DNA of 64,000 nucleotides from Sisyra terminalis (lineage: Eukaryota > Arthropoda > Insecta > Neuroptera > Sisyridae). Below are positions 22,501-37,500 of the stretch, piece by piece. Below the pieces are notes generated by a model. The model saw only the letters and a program-made list of their open reading frames with translations, made no database searches and was not told the origin of the DNA. The stretch covers positions 10,623,689 to 10,687,688 of the forward strand of contig OY292274.1 in the NCBI GenBank assembly GCA_958496175.1, written 5' to 3'. A program made the translations under genes and the position numbers. How positions within the stretch are numbered: the first letter of the stretch is position 1; every line of letters begins with the position of its first letter.

Positions 22501-25500
22501 CACTATAATTAAAGCTACTGATGAGTATTCTTCACCACGTTTTATATTATGTCCCGCTTAAGCTTTTCTGAAATTCTCATACTATACTAACAGCTATACA
22601 TAATTTTAAGCTATTATTGAGAATTATTTATTTAGTTTAAAAACTTTGAATATGTTCGGTTTTTCAAATTCCCTTTTTGAATCTTGGGTTTGGAAACATT
22701 GATTACAGTGGTTTAAAATTTAATAATTCTTAATAAAGGAATTATTTCTCAACTCATATATTTAGTTAGAATTTGTAGTTTCTTGTTTTTTCCCATGGGA
22801 TTATGAAATTTTGAATTTATTTTTAAATTTTATATTTTTTTATGAGAAATAACTTACTTCCTTCTCCCGTAGAGGCATTAAAATATTTTGCTGGTGCAAA
22901 AATATCAGATTTATTAGCCACTTTAACATAGACAGTCATATTGTATTCGGTGTAAGGTTCCAAATTATTAAAACGGAAATCTGTATCATCAATCCATTGA
23001 GTATGATTACGCCATCGTGATACATGAGCTTTGCTAATAGATGGCAAAAATTGAAACTGTACGGATTGTGGAATTGGAATCCACCAATACAATAACAAAC
23101 TCGTGCTGTTAACACTTCGTTCATCTACGCCCATTTGCAATACTTGATAAACTCGAGGACTGTTTGATTTATCTTTACAACTTTGTTCATCAAAATTATC
23201 GTAACAGTCCTGTACACCATCACAATATTTCGATAATGGTTGACAACGGAAATTGTCACAAGGGAAGAATCCAACCGAACAACTAACAGTACTTGCTCCA
23301 GCTGAAAGAAAATATGTGAACAATTTATTCCCATAAAACTTGATTAGTTTAATTACTTGGTTCGTTATGCTCTGGAGTACAGGAAACTTCATCACTTCCA
23401 TCTGGACAATCTGCTCGTCCATCACAAACTTTCGAGATCGATATGCAACTTCCATCCAAACGACAACGGAAATTTTTTCCACATTTTTTATATGTGTGTT
23501 CAGAAGTACATTTTGCTTCATCTTCACCTTGACTACAATCGCTAGAACCATCGCAAATCCAATCCTGAGGAATACAATCGCCTGAAAAAGTATTCATAAT
23601 TAGTGTTTTTTCTGAATATTTTCAAAGTACCCAGGTACCTGATATGCATTGGAATTTATTTGGTCCGCAAACATGAGGGAGTGGTGGTTGAGCTGTGCTT
23701 TTCGGAATAAAAGGAGCTTCTGTACCACAGCCACGTTCGTCACTTCCATCACTACAATCGTTAATTCCGTCACATTTCCACCAAGCAGGAATACATTTGT
23801 GATCACCACATAGGAACATCCAATTGTGGCACGTAGTCTGTATAAAGAGACATTATGAGAACGAATATTTAAAGTAAAGGTTTAATTTGGCTTACATTAA
23901 AAACAGTGGGAGGTGTAGTAATTAAATGAGGAGTTGTCGTTGTACAGTTTACTTCATCAGAACCAATTTTATCCCCACAGTCATTATCACCATCACAAAC
24001 AAAATTTTTCGCGATACATCGATTATTTAAACATTTAAACTCTAATTCTTCATTACAAGTGAACACTTTGCAATTTTTCTCATCAGAGCCATCAGAACAA
24101 TCATTTTCTGAATCGCATTGCCATGCCAGTGGAATACATTGTCCGTTACCTTTACATTTGTACTCATCAGCTCGACATGTAGTTGACGGATGTGAGCAAT
24201 TCATTTCATCAGATCCATCTCGACAATCGTCTTCGCCATCACATCTCCATTGGTTTGATATACATCTTCCATTTTTACATGAAAACTGAGCCGCCGTGCA
24301 ATTTTCCAGCTTACAATTGATTTCATCACTTCCATCATTGCAATCTCTTTGGTAATCGCATTTCCAATAATTGGGAATACATTTTCCATCACCACACGAA
24401 AACATATTCGCTGAACATGTTTGTGAACTGCATTTTTCATCGGACTGATCTCCACAGTCATCATCACTATCACACTTCCATTCTTTAGGAATACAAAGAC
24501 CGTTGTCACATGTGAATTGTTCGGCTGAACATGAATTTTTCATTTTTGGACACGTTTGATTTGCATAAGGTTTCACTAAATCAGGACATAGGCACGTGTT
24601 ATTCAATAACACCATTCCATCAGGACATGCACAAACATAACGGCCTTTTGGAATAGGAATGCATAAATGTGTACATTCTGTAACATTTTCACAGGCGCTC
24701 GTTGGATAATTTTTATCGTAAGCATAAACTTTCAAATCCATCAATCCCAATAAATTTGAATCAATAGTTTGTACTCCAATGCCAAAATCTTTATCTGCTG
24801 AAAAAATTGCGTTTTGTTTCCAATCATCCCAATACATAAGGTCTTTAAAAACAGCGACAGCGAAAGGATGGGAAACACGATCGTCTTTTTCAAGGACCTT
24901 CTTAAACCGTTCTCCGTTCAAGTCACAGCTAGCAATATAATCTTCACGAGCATCAACCCAATATATTCGTTCAGCAATATGATCAATTGTGATTCCATTC
25001 GGCCATTTAACTGTTGGTTTTGTAAACAATTGAATTATATTGGATCCATTACAATCAGCTCGGCTAATAGATGGTGAATTTGGAGCCCAGTCTGTCCAGA
25101 AAATATATCCCGCTTTTGAATGAACAGCAATTCCTCGAGGTTTAACCAAATGCTCCGGTCCTAAAATAGTCTTTCGCATTCGACCAGTGTGTTTGATATT
25201 TGTTTTGATAACTTCAATTTTTGCTCGCATTCCATCAACAAAATATAGCATATTAGTAGCTGGATCAAAGGCCATTCCTTCAATAGATGCCAGTTCGGAT
25301 TCGACTAGAATTTCAGGTGTTGATGTTCCATTAGACAAACACTGACGTCCAATAATATCTTGAACAATATCGGCATAATAAACACAGTTTTCAATTCGAT
25401 CAAAATCAATTGCAATCACATTCTTCAAACCAGTAACCGGTAAGACTTCTTGTGTTTTATTAAAGAGATCGATACGAACAATTTTTTCTCTGCGGGCAAC

Positions 25501-28500
25501 AATTAAGAAGTTTTTCGTTTCAGAAAAAGGACATGGGAATTGGTCGGGTAAATAACGATTTTCATAACCACCGACACAAACGTCGCCTTTGATTTTTTTG
25601 TATCCTTTGGTGCGATTATAGAAATTCCCTGATTTACAATCTGCTGGAATTGCATATGGATTTGGTGCCGATTTGTTTCGAATACAATGGAATGGATTAC
25701 CGCTTTGTATAAATCCGATATCGCTGAAATTAGTTGTTTAATTTTAAAGTATTTTGATTAAAAAATAAAATAATAAACAAACCATTCAAAATCTTCCACA
25801 TCACATTGACATACATCTACTTTTACTGGACGATCATAATCAATACCATTATAACACCTAGAATGTGGATTTCTTCGTTGATACGTTTCTTCCTTTCCTA
25901 AAATGCAGGGCATTAAATTACGCTCCTCTCCATCTGAACTTGGCGACCAAAATTTATAATCCTCCTTGGTACAATTACGCTCTAAATATGAAAATTAAAG
26001 TAATTTTTTTTTATAAACATTGAATTAATTTTACAATTTACCAAAAACATTTTTTAAGTCTACTTTTATAATTATCCATTGATGATGAGATCGAGCCGAA
26101 CCAAACATTGTGAAAACCGTTGTATTTTCACAAGGTTCAGTCATTAATCCATAAACACGTAGATCGTCAGCATTGAATTCATGAAGAGACCATGTTTCTC
26201 CTTCATCAATAGAGAATAAAACGTGCCTAGTTTCTCCTCGAGATTTAACAGCATATTTTACTGCAATCAAAATTCCCCCATGATCTCCCATATTGAAGAA
26301 ATAGTTATCTTTTAAAACCTAAAGACAAAAAAAACATGAAAGTTTGTTTAATCATATTTTATTGTTTATTAAAGTTTACTTGTGACCAGGTTAATCCAGC
26401 ATTTCGACTGATATAAACTCCGTGACGTCCTTTGAGTGATTGACCAATAACTCCGGTGGCTAAAATAATTCCAGGCGCCGATTTTGATGATAAAATCGAA
26501 ACTGATCGAGTATCGGGATATAACTGATTAAATCTTTGTGACAAATGTAACGAACAATTATTTACAGCTGAACAGTTAACTGGAGTGCCATCCTCGTTAA
26601 ATTTAGGAGGTTTGATAGGTCGCCATTGACCTCCATGATCGAATGTTATCATTGAAATCAAGCTTTCCGGAGATATGTTATGGTTGATTGGTTTCCATTT
26701 CACTTGAGACGCAATATAAATTCCTTTCAACCCTTCGATTTTGTACAAATCGGCAAAAGTTTCTTCGGCGACATGGGGCAACCATGAATTTTGCCAGGAA
26801 GTATTTGGGAAAAATGCCAATATGTTCGGGAGAGAAACTTGAAAATTGATTATATCGGAAGGAGATGAATCGATTGACACATATAAGTGAGATGTAATAT
26901 CATTGTGACAAACTGCAACCATGATTCGATTATTTGTAACGTCGGCTACCAAAAATTCTCGTCGTTCTAAATCTGTGTCGAAGACGGCTCGTTTAAACGG
27001 TTCTCGTTTGTTGGAAACGTAAAAATCAGCATATCCTCCAGGAATTTTTTTTGTCGCAAACATAAAATCACCTTTGACTTGAAAATTCTTCACATTTTCT
27101 ATTAGAACTTTAACATTTAAATGCGTAGCATCTAGATTTGAACTTGGAATAGACAAGATTGTGTTTGATCCGGTTGGTTCTTCACGTTCTACAACTAATG
27201 TTCCACCTTGTTCTTCATTTGGCCCAGAAAACCAATAAAATGATTTAACAAACAGTTGTAATACTCTCCAAGTAACACCGAAATCAGTCGTAATCCATAA
27301 CTAAAATTCAAACAATAATTACTTATCCGTTTAAAATATGCGATTAACCATGTTTACTTTATGCTGAGGATCGATTTTATCCAATGCAATATAAGTATAT
27401 GGTTCCATTTCATGAAATAGAATTTCACTCGGATGAAACTCTAAATAGTGGCGACTTATGTTATGACCATGATTTTTTGTTGTATACAAAAGTTTGTTTT
27501 GGGTATCGGTGAATAAAATCTGAAAGTATATTTTTAATCATGTAAAGGCATAAATTTTAATAATGATTTGTTTTCAATTTCTTCATACGTGTGTATTATA
27601 TTTTGGATGATTATAAAATTTGTCTAAAGTAGCAAAACCATCAGCTTTAGTTGCTCCAATTAAAAAATATTCCGTTTTGTTGACGAAAGTGTCTCCGTAG
27701 TCGTAAGAAATAAACACTGCTGATGGATTAAGTGGTACTTTGTTACGTGATGAAGGATCACGAGCTAAGCAAATTATTACATTGGAACCCTCTCCAACCC
27801 AATGCACCATCAACTGTTGGTGAGTATCATTCAATACATTGGTCTGAAAATAAAATAAATTCAACATAAGAAAATGTCAGACATCACTAAAAAAAAACTG
27901 CAGAAAATAAGAATTAAAGAATTACTGTGAACAAAAGTTTAAATTTTAAAGAAAAAAAAAAGGCATAAGCCCTCAAATTGGCTACTTTAAACAGCTAAAA
28001 TTTTGTTTGCTCCACCATTAAAGATTACAAAGTAAAAATGATTTGTTTCCATCCAATAACATTTCATTTCTTGAAAAATTCAAGAAAGTTATTAGGTGTG
28101 TGAATAAGTCTTTCCCGTTTTTTGTAAGAGATGGTGCCACCAATACTGTGCGAGTATTTAATGGTTACATATGTCATAATCAAAGCTTATTCATCTGTCA
28201 ACAATTCCACACTAACATATTAGTTGAAATTTGTTCTTATCATAAATTTTTGAAATCGTGAAAATGTCGAAATTTGAGCCGAGTCGACGTCATTTGCGGG
28301 AAGTTTCACTTTATTGGTTCAATTTGAAGAAATCTGCTGCTGAGGCGCATCGGTTGCTTCAGGAAGCTTATGGAGAAGGTTGTGTGGATGATTCAAGTGT
28401 TCGCGGATGGTTTCGACGCTTCAAAAGTGGCGATTTCGACGTGGAAGACAAGGAGCGTTCCGGGCGGCCGCAAATCTTTGAAGATCAAGAATTGGCGACT

Positions 28501-31500
28501 TTGCTTGATGAAGATTCGTGTCAAACGCAAGAAGAACTTGCTGAAGCATTGGGAGTTGACCGAACAACCATTTCCAAGCGTTTGAAAGCCATGGGAATGA
28601 TCCAAAAGCAAGGAAATTGGGTGCCGTACGAACTAAAGCTGAGAGACGTCGAACGGCGTTTTTTCACTTGCGAACAGCTGCTTCAGCGACATAAAAGAAA
28701 GGGTTTTCTGCATCGTATCGTGACTGGCGATGAAAAGTGGATCCGTTACGATAATCCGAAGCGAAGAAAATCATGGGGACTACCCGGCCATGCATCATCA
28801 TCGACGGCCAAGCCAAATATTCATGGCGCCAAGCTCATGCTCTGTATATGGTGGGACCAGCTAGGTGTGGTTTACTATGAGCTTCTGAAACCGAATGAAA
28901 AAATCACAGGTGAGGTCTATCGACGACAATTGATGCGTTTGAGCCGCGCACTGCGAGAAAAACGGCCACAATACTCCGACAGGCACGACAAAGTTATTTT
29001 GCAACATGACAATGCTCGCCCACATGTTGCACAGCCGGTGAAAACATACTTAGAAACGCTCAAATGGGAAGTCCTACCCCACCCGCCGTATAGTCCAGAC
29101 ATTGCTCCGTCTGATTACCATCTTTTCAGATCGATGACGCATGGCCTGGCTGACCAGCACTTCCATTCCTACGAGGAAGCCAAAAAATGGGTGGATGACT
29201 GGATAGAGGCCAAACCGGTCGAATTTTTTCGCAACGGGATTCGTATGTTGCCGGAAAGATGGGGAAAAGTTGTAGCTAGCGATGGCCAATACTTTCAATA
29301 ATAATTATTTGTAACCATTTTTCACAATAAAGGCTCAAAATTGGAAAAAAACGGGAAAGACTTATTCACACACCTTATATAATTAATAAATTGATAAACT
29401 CTTAGCTTTTAAAACAACAGAAACTTTATTCAAGCATTAAAAAATAAAAAAAAATAAAAAAACAAATCTTACTTAAAAGAAAAACGCAAATAAAGTAACT
29501 TTCAAGGAAAGAAAAGTTGCATGTACAACATTGTTTTTCAAACTCCATTAAAATTTACATCCTTCATTAGAATAACTTTTACTCATTAATTTGTTTTTAT
29601 AGAGAATATTGTAAACTTAAATTCTATAAGTATTTTGTGACTAAAATAGCATTTTTGAAGAAGCGGCAAACTCATTTTTTTATAAAACAAATACTAACGA
29701 GTTTATGATGCAACTGTAATGAAAATATTGACACATTGAAATAATGTTAAAAGAGTTATAACTTTTGAACAACTTTTAATTGGCAACTGAAGTTTTCTCT
29801 GATTTTCTTTGGCAATTAAACACACTTGTAATCTGTATAAGTTGTATTTAAAAGAGAGCAGTAAATTTAATTATTGCTCTGATAATATGGGAATGCATTG
29901 TATTGTAAGAGTTATATGTTGGTACTCCATAGAAAAGTGCCAGTGAGATACTGTAATTTTAATTTAATAAATCATCGTACTATAAAAGTAAATTAATCCA
30001 ATATTGAATTAATAAATGTCGGAGATGTCTTTCACGGACATGAGTCCTGGAGAGTTGGGAACTGGCAATGGTTTTTATTCCATTTTTTGATTTTTATAAT
30101 TTTATTCGTATCTAAATAATAAAGCTTAGGAATAGCTATCTATGACTTTATTCGATTGTGTTTAAATTTTATGATAGTGAGTTTGTGTTTGTACTGGTAC
30201 ATAGTCATTTAAGCCATAGTTGGAAAATGAATCGTATTTGTCTTATAAAGAGTGATTGTTGAGTAATATATTTGATTAGTTAATTTAAAAAATGTTTTGT
30301 CCTAACAATCTAGGAGTTCTATACAATGATATGTACTCAAAGCAGTTCTATTTGAGCTTTAAAACGAGAGAGTAATTTGCGACCCAACCTTGGATTTGTT
30401 ACCAAACTTTTAACTATCGTAACTATTTTGTTTGTCGTCATTTTTGAGAATTTAGAAGTTGATGAATATATTAGGAAAGGATGTTGATGCCTTAGCGATC
30501 TTGTTATTCCGACATATATAAAAAATCAAAACTAACTGTAACAATGTTACTCAAATAATTTGTTCTTTTCCATTATAAGGGGCCGTTCATAAAATACGTC
30601 ACGCTAAAATAAGCTTTTTCTGACCCCCCTGTGTCACACTTTCTGTGACCCCCCTAGAAATATTTCGTCACAAAACTAAGACCCCCCCCCTGAATATGAT
30701 AAATTTCAATTAAAAGCGCACAAATTTCTATATATTTAATATTTACTAAATACGAAATGAATGACTTTTTATCATTGAAAAAGAAAAATAGTCGAAAGAA
30801 ATATTAATTTAAAATTTTTTGATGAACGGTGAACGTCACGTTACCGAAAAAACCCCCGCGCCCCTGTCACATATAGTCACACTCAGCAAGACCCCCTCCT
30901 CCCCTTGTATGCGAACGTATTTTATGAACGGCCCCTAACAAATGTACTAAAAAAATCGAAAACTGGGATGCTAAGAAACTAATACTATTTCATAATGAGG
31001 ACGATAAATGAGTGCAATACTTTGATTTTTATTCTTTAAAATCTTTATACGAATAAAAAAATAATCCTAATTATAAAGATTAAACATTTCGAGTTGAAAC
31101 TCTGTAGATATTTATGTCTTTATCTTATTATCAATTTAGTAAGAGGTAAATATTTACTTTGAAAATTATCGAAACCATCATAATAACAATTCTCCAAAAA
31201 TTATAAATAACTCACTTAAATAAGTTTTTTTATTTATCATTGGAGAATATTTTAAGTTAAATGAACTACAATCAAGGTTTGTAACAAACTTTACTAAAAA
31301 GAACATGCCATTTTTCAAAAAAGGTTTCATTATTTGAAATCACTTAATTATGACATTAATACTGTCTAATTTCAGATGATAAAATCAAATTATTAATGTT
31401 AAGTGTTTTATGTCTAGTTTGAAAAGATAAAAATTAATCTCCGTTTTATCACAGTTTTATTAAAAGAGATAGTGGATCAATCCATTTAAAATCGCCCAGG

Positions 31501-34500
31501 CATTGTTGCTCAACATTATTTATTTTCCTGATTCCTTAATTACGAGTTCCTATTAGGTACAGGCACAAAAACCCATTTGAAAAAAAAATAATAAGCAATA
31601 GTTTTCCTGGTTGCTATTTAAAATGGCGGTTGGGCAAATTTCAATGAAAAAGGTGTTGTAAGTTTTTCTCCTGAGAATACACTCCATTTCTTTCTAGAGC
31701 TTTACAAAAATGGATGAAGACCCAAAAACAATAATTTTCTCAAAACAATAATTGAAAAGGAACTGAATGAAAATTAGTAAACATTTCACAGAGCAATTTT
31801 TATACAAATAGAAGTATCTCACAAAAAACTATGACTTCGACTTAACTATACTCAGCGTAATAGAGTTAGGAACTAATAGTTCGAAATGTTTTGCTATATT
31901 ATCGTTTGGGACATTGCCACGAACCCAAAACTGCATGGTTCACAAATCATCTCTTATTTAACAACGTTTCAAGCACATGAAGTTGGTGTGATTTTTGCAC
32001 TTGGACGGTCGATTTCACCTTTTGTTCGTGGTTTGTTTTGGGAAAAATTTGCACAGCATATACGGGTGGACTTGTACTTTCGATTGGCATACTTAAAAAT
32101 CACCCTTAAAATTTGACGATTTTCGTGAAAATTCAACAATGGTTAACCGGGTTAACCCTCGAGTGTTAGTACTAAATACATAATGGTTGCCACAAAAAAC
32201 TTAAAAACTTGGAATCAGAGAACAAAAGCAACTCATTTTAGACAACAGATAATTTCCTTTTAGATTTGCTATTTGTAGTGGTATATGAAAACTTGTATTT
32301 TTCTTATTTCTTATACGAAAAACATAATCATACTTAAAAACACTATTTTGTCAACTTTAAAAAGACACATTTAATAAACTGTTGCTTGGAATAAAATTTT
32401 TGTATGTAAAGATCAATTAATTTTCAAAAAAAATCTATAAATATCTAAGAAGAGTATGTTCAATTGTGTATACCTACGATAGGTATACATACCGTGAACT
32501 AAATAATCCATAAGTCAATCAGTATCTATACACAAAAAAAAATATAGTAAAGTTTAATAAATTCGGTCTTAGTTATGACTTAAAACACTCAAAAGTTTTC
32601 AAAAGTACTCGCGTCAAAATAACAGAAGTAAAGGGTCTAGATTTAGAATATTAGTAGAAATCCCATTTCATTGTCTCGACTCCGGAATGAACCTTTTTCT
32701 TAAAACTATTACACTACTACAATGTACAAAACTACCGCGAAACTAAAATTTGTTCAATTGCACGAAACCCAGTTCCTCCATAATCAAGTATAACCATTGT
32801 GTATCTAATATCTATGCACTTATTATTAAATATCTGAATTTCAACTATATAATTAAACCATTTTCTTTTAGTTCGCCGAATTTCTCGCTACTCGATATTC
32901 GCCCACTAATGTATTTATTTGTGAATACATATTTCAGATTTTCAAATTTACAATAAGTGATAGCCAAAAGACTCAAAGCTCACTTATAAACTTAATTTAA
33001 CCATTTTTAGATATATCTATCAGAATTAAAATTTTTAAGCAGACCCAAAGTTTCTGTTTCTAATATTAAACCAACTTTGTTTTATAATAAAGGGTTATTA
33101 CGTTTCGTTTATATCGATACTGTGACTATGAAATTTGAAATTTCGATTGTTTATTAGACGTTATGCCATGTAAACTTTGCCACCATTTTTCACTCTTTTA
33201 GAGGAGGAATTATCAAAAAACCCTTTCTTATTATATATCTGTATCGCATAAGAAAAACACTTTCCAAATTTCATCGACACAAATATGCATTTATATTGGA
33301 AAATACAATATAAAACGAAAAAAAATATGACCTTTATTTTGATTATCATGACTAAAAAGCAATTCGATTTTGCACATTTGGACGTTGTACATACAAAATT
33401 ATTGGAAAAAGGTGGAAAGCGTGAAAGTAAATTCGAATATTTTTTTTATTTTCAATAACAATACTTGGTTTTCAAATTGTTAGTTTGGAAGATTGTATAT
33501 TTTAATTGATAATGAAATATATGATAAAAAATTGCTCCCTAAATGCTTTTCAGTAGAATATATATTGCTTCAGGTCACAATCATTGGTTCATAAAAATTA
33601 GATTTTAAAAAGTTTGCTTGTTGAAAAAGAAACAAAAATTAAAAACCGCCTCTTTGGTATTTGGTATAAGTACTTACTACATAAACATTCATAATAATTA
33701 AGTAAAATGACGTTTTTTAAAATGCTGTTATTAAAATGATTAACAAAAACAGACACTTATTATTAATTAATTACTTATTTATTTATTAATTACATTTATT
33801 AAATTTAAAATTTCGATTGTTGATTAACTCTACATTTTCTCATACAAACTTAATCACCTCCTTTTATTCTTTTAGGAAAGGAATTTTCAAAAAATATTCT
33901 TATCGATGTCTACTTCTTGTAAGGAATACATCGAATATTAAAATTTCATCAGTCAGAGGGGGTATATAAATACACGATTTTATGTATGCACGGTTCTAAA
34001 AACGTACTTTAAATTTTATTACTATTATTATTACTACTACTACTACTATTATTACTTTTTATCGTTAATATTTCCTTATGGAGCAACCCTAAGAGTTTAT
34101 TTACAACAATTTTGTAAAAAAAAAAGTTTACTGTGAGATTCGAACCCACGTCTTTTTATTTAGGAGCATCAGAATATCAAATACGTAAGCCATAACGCTA
34201 TTAACATCAACTATGTGTCTCTTATATTTAAACGTTTATATTTCAGAGGCAATTTTTTAGACTTTAAATTGAATTTACTGTGCTTTTTATCAGTTCAACC
34301 TAAAATATTTTTACAGATTATTTTCTTACTTTTAATTACCTTTCCAATGATATATAACTCGCCTGTGTAAAGTAAAATTTTTTTGTTTCATCCCTAGAGA
34401 ATACCTACCCTTATTATTTTTAAGGAATGATAAGTAGCCTAACATGTATGGGAAATTGTGTTGCATCTTAATACCAAATTTCATTAAATTCGGTTGTTCC

Positions 34501-37500
34501 GTTCTTCAGTTAAATCGGGACACACAGACAGACAGACAGACAAAAATTTTAAAAATGTTAAATTCGGAATAAGGGCCTCTTGAAACAAATATTTACCCTA
34601 AAGTTGGGTTCAAAATCGAAATGTACAGACAGACGTAAGAATTTTATATATTAGTAAAAATGCTCCATGCAACTGGTTATCATCCGAACTAGGTGTTTCG
34701 GTTCCTCCACCCCCTAAATCTAAAGCCGATGATATTGTATATAGTATCTTGTGCTAAGAAAAATCTCTTGACCGGAAAATTGAATCTCGACCCTCGGAAA
34801 CAGTTACTGATGAGAAATGTTGAGCTATTGGAACGGAAACATAATCATAGAAATGCAGGATGTAAAGAAATATGAAGAAAAGCAAATGTACCGATCGATT
34901 CACAATGGGGAATGATTTAAGAGTGATTCCAGAAAAAAAGCAATTATCACTATAGAGTGACAAAACGAAAAACTACCTGGATTGATCATCTTTTGAGTAA
35001 AAAAAGGGCTCAAATTAGATGATATAAACACTTAAATGACCTACTGAAAAGAGGAATGGACTAAGTACTCCAATTTATTGGTGACAACAAAAAAATATAG
35101 CAATTTACAAAAGACATCTTCCTTTTCCGCAACTTCATCATTACGACGATCATATTATTTACGGTTATAATAAAAATGCATTTACTCTTACTACAGGTTT
35201 AAGACAATCATATTTATCCAATAAATCGATATGGTTGTGCAAAATATTTTTCTTTTCATATATTATCTTACATATTGAATTTCACATTGTTTTTGAATTC
35301 CCAAGAAAATTTTCTTTTATATTTTTCCCGTTTTTCTTTCTTTTTACTCAAGACAAGGAATACAAAGAAATCAAGAAGACAACGTTCTTTGCTAAAGGAA
35401 TAATGGATTAGATTGAATACAATTTAATAATTTTGAAAGCATCTACACAAATCGATTTGAAAATTAAAAACAGTGTAAACATTAACAATGTTATCTCTAA
35501 ACTAGAACAATATTGACCTAAATATCAATATGTATAATTAAAGTTTTGCAAACTATAAGCCCTTACTAAGAAATTAAATGCTTTTGAATTATTGATTATT
35601 CCTCAACAAATTTTGTGTGTTTATCTATTTTTCTTTTGAGATTACCATTTCTCGAAGGCCTCAACATATGAACAAATACTTTTCAATCAAATAACAAAGT
35701 TTTATTTGTAATATTTCTGAATGTTTGATGTTAATTAAAATATTTTATTTTGATAACAAATGCTCTTTTATTCCTTTTATGGACAAATTGCCTGCATACT
35801 TTGTCTTTCTGCAATCCAATATTTTAATTACTATTGTTATCTTTCAAATTTTTTTTGTTCGCCTGTTGTTCACGTTAGTAATTTAAAATTTTAAAAGTAT
35901 TTTTTTTTTCAATTTTGTTCTACTCGTATAAAACATTTTTTTCGGATTATTGACGAGCATTTTTCAGTTTGTTTTTCTGGCTTACTAGTAAGTTTTATGT
36001 TGTATTTCTATCTATGCCAAAATTCAAAAAAATAAAGTGTTGTTTTCGAAGAAATCAATTTTTATATTAGTTAAGTGCCAAATTTCTTTCATTCTTGGTT
36101 TATTTGTGTCGAGTTATGTAGATATATGTATTTATTAAAAAATGATAACAAAGCATATGGAAAATGATTACGAATGTAAATGATTCATTTGATGACTTTG
36201 CTACTATCAGAGATTTATAAAAAGATTTTTTTATTGCGTGACAAATACTGCATAAAAGATAAAGTTATTGTTTTATTGCACCGATTTTAAAATTTAAAGT
36301 TTTTCAAATTGAAATTGACTTTACTTCTTACATCTCAAGGGAAAAAAAGAGTATGGATTGAAATCCTTAACTTAATACAAAAAGTATTAGATTACGCCGA
36401 TGTAAAGAACCTTATCAGGGATAAGCGATGTTGAAGGGGAAAATCTACCACGTGAAAAATTAAACATGCTATCAGGGAAAAAAATACATTGACAATGGCG
36501 AACCACACAAAAAAAAATCAAGAAATCTCAGCAATACTCGACCGATTAAATTCGGTGAATTTATTCATTTTTAGAAATTGTAATATCCAATACTCAATGG
36601 AAATAAAACGAGCATTATTACCAATTGTCAGAATACGAATAAAATGTGCTAAAAGGCAATTAGGAACTACTAATAATGTATAGATAATTTAAACGCAATA
36701 ATTTTTTTATGCTAATGCATTCAATGCACACACCTGAAAGTTTTAAACTTTCAACATACAAATTGACAATTGCATTTGCTAGAATTGAATTTATCTTCAA
36801 ACCACTTCAATTAAATCAATCCATTAATTCAACCAAAGTCAGATTACAGTCCATTTAATTTTTAAAATAACTTCTCCTGAGGCATCATTTAATTGAATTA
36901 AACTTCCTCAAGGTTCAATTCCAAGTAATCAGGCTTCATTGTTAAATAAAACCGTATAATTTTTATTTTTCCCGGTAAACTTTTGTGGCATATGAAAGTG
37001 AAGTACATATAATGTAGGCTTCAATTATTACCTATTTTGTTCTCGAGAAAGTATAAACGTAGCGCTTTATAAAAGAGCATAATATGAAATACCGGCGCAA
37101 TTTATTTTATTACTGCTTAATATCCATTTCCTGTTAAGCAATTGAACGACCAACATCGATACAAACTAACATTAAATGTTCAGGATTACATTCATTGGAT
37201 TACTAATGCGATTTACAGTTGTATAATCATTGAACATATAATTTGTTGTTAATGTGTTTGATTTTACCCATTTTTATCAACTTTTTTGGTTGAATGATTA
37301 ATTGTTCTAGAGAGAAAAAGACATTTTATATTTATCAATGTCTTTGTCATCATATTTTGCATGAAATGAATCACTTATTTTTTTGTGTGATGGAATTAAT
37401 AGTTTTTATTTTCAGTCAATAAAAAAATGAATGATCCTACAAAATCATATTTATCAAATTCTTTTCACATAAAAATTAATTCCAAAATATAAAACAAGGA

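Noticed and set aside
24059..24289. Plus-strand ORF opposite the LDLa exon
   Set aside because: It is an antisense shadow of the repetitive LDLa codons of the SORL1-like gene.
34128..34215. Functional tRNA gene
   Set aside because: The T-arm is good, but no complete acceptor stem could be formed; treated as a SINE or relic.
34693..34963. Small ORFs near 34.7-35.0 kb as an exon of SORL1
   Set aside because: Wrong strand or no splice-compatible phase, and no sequence feature of the receptor.
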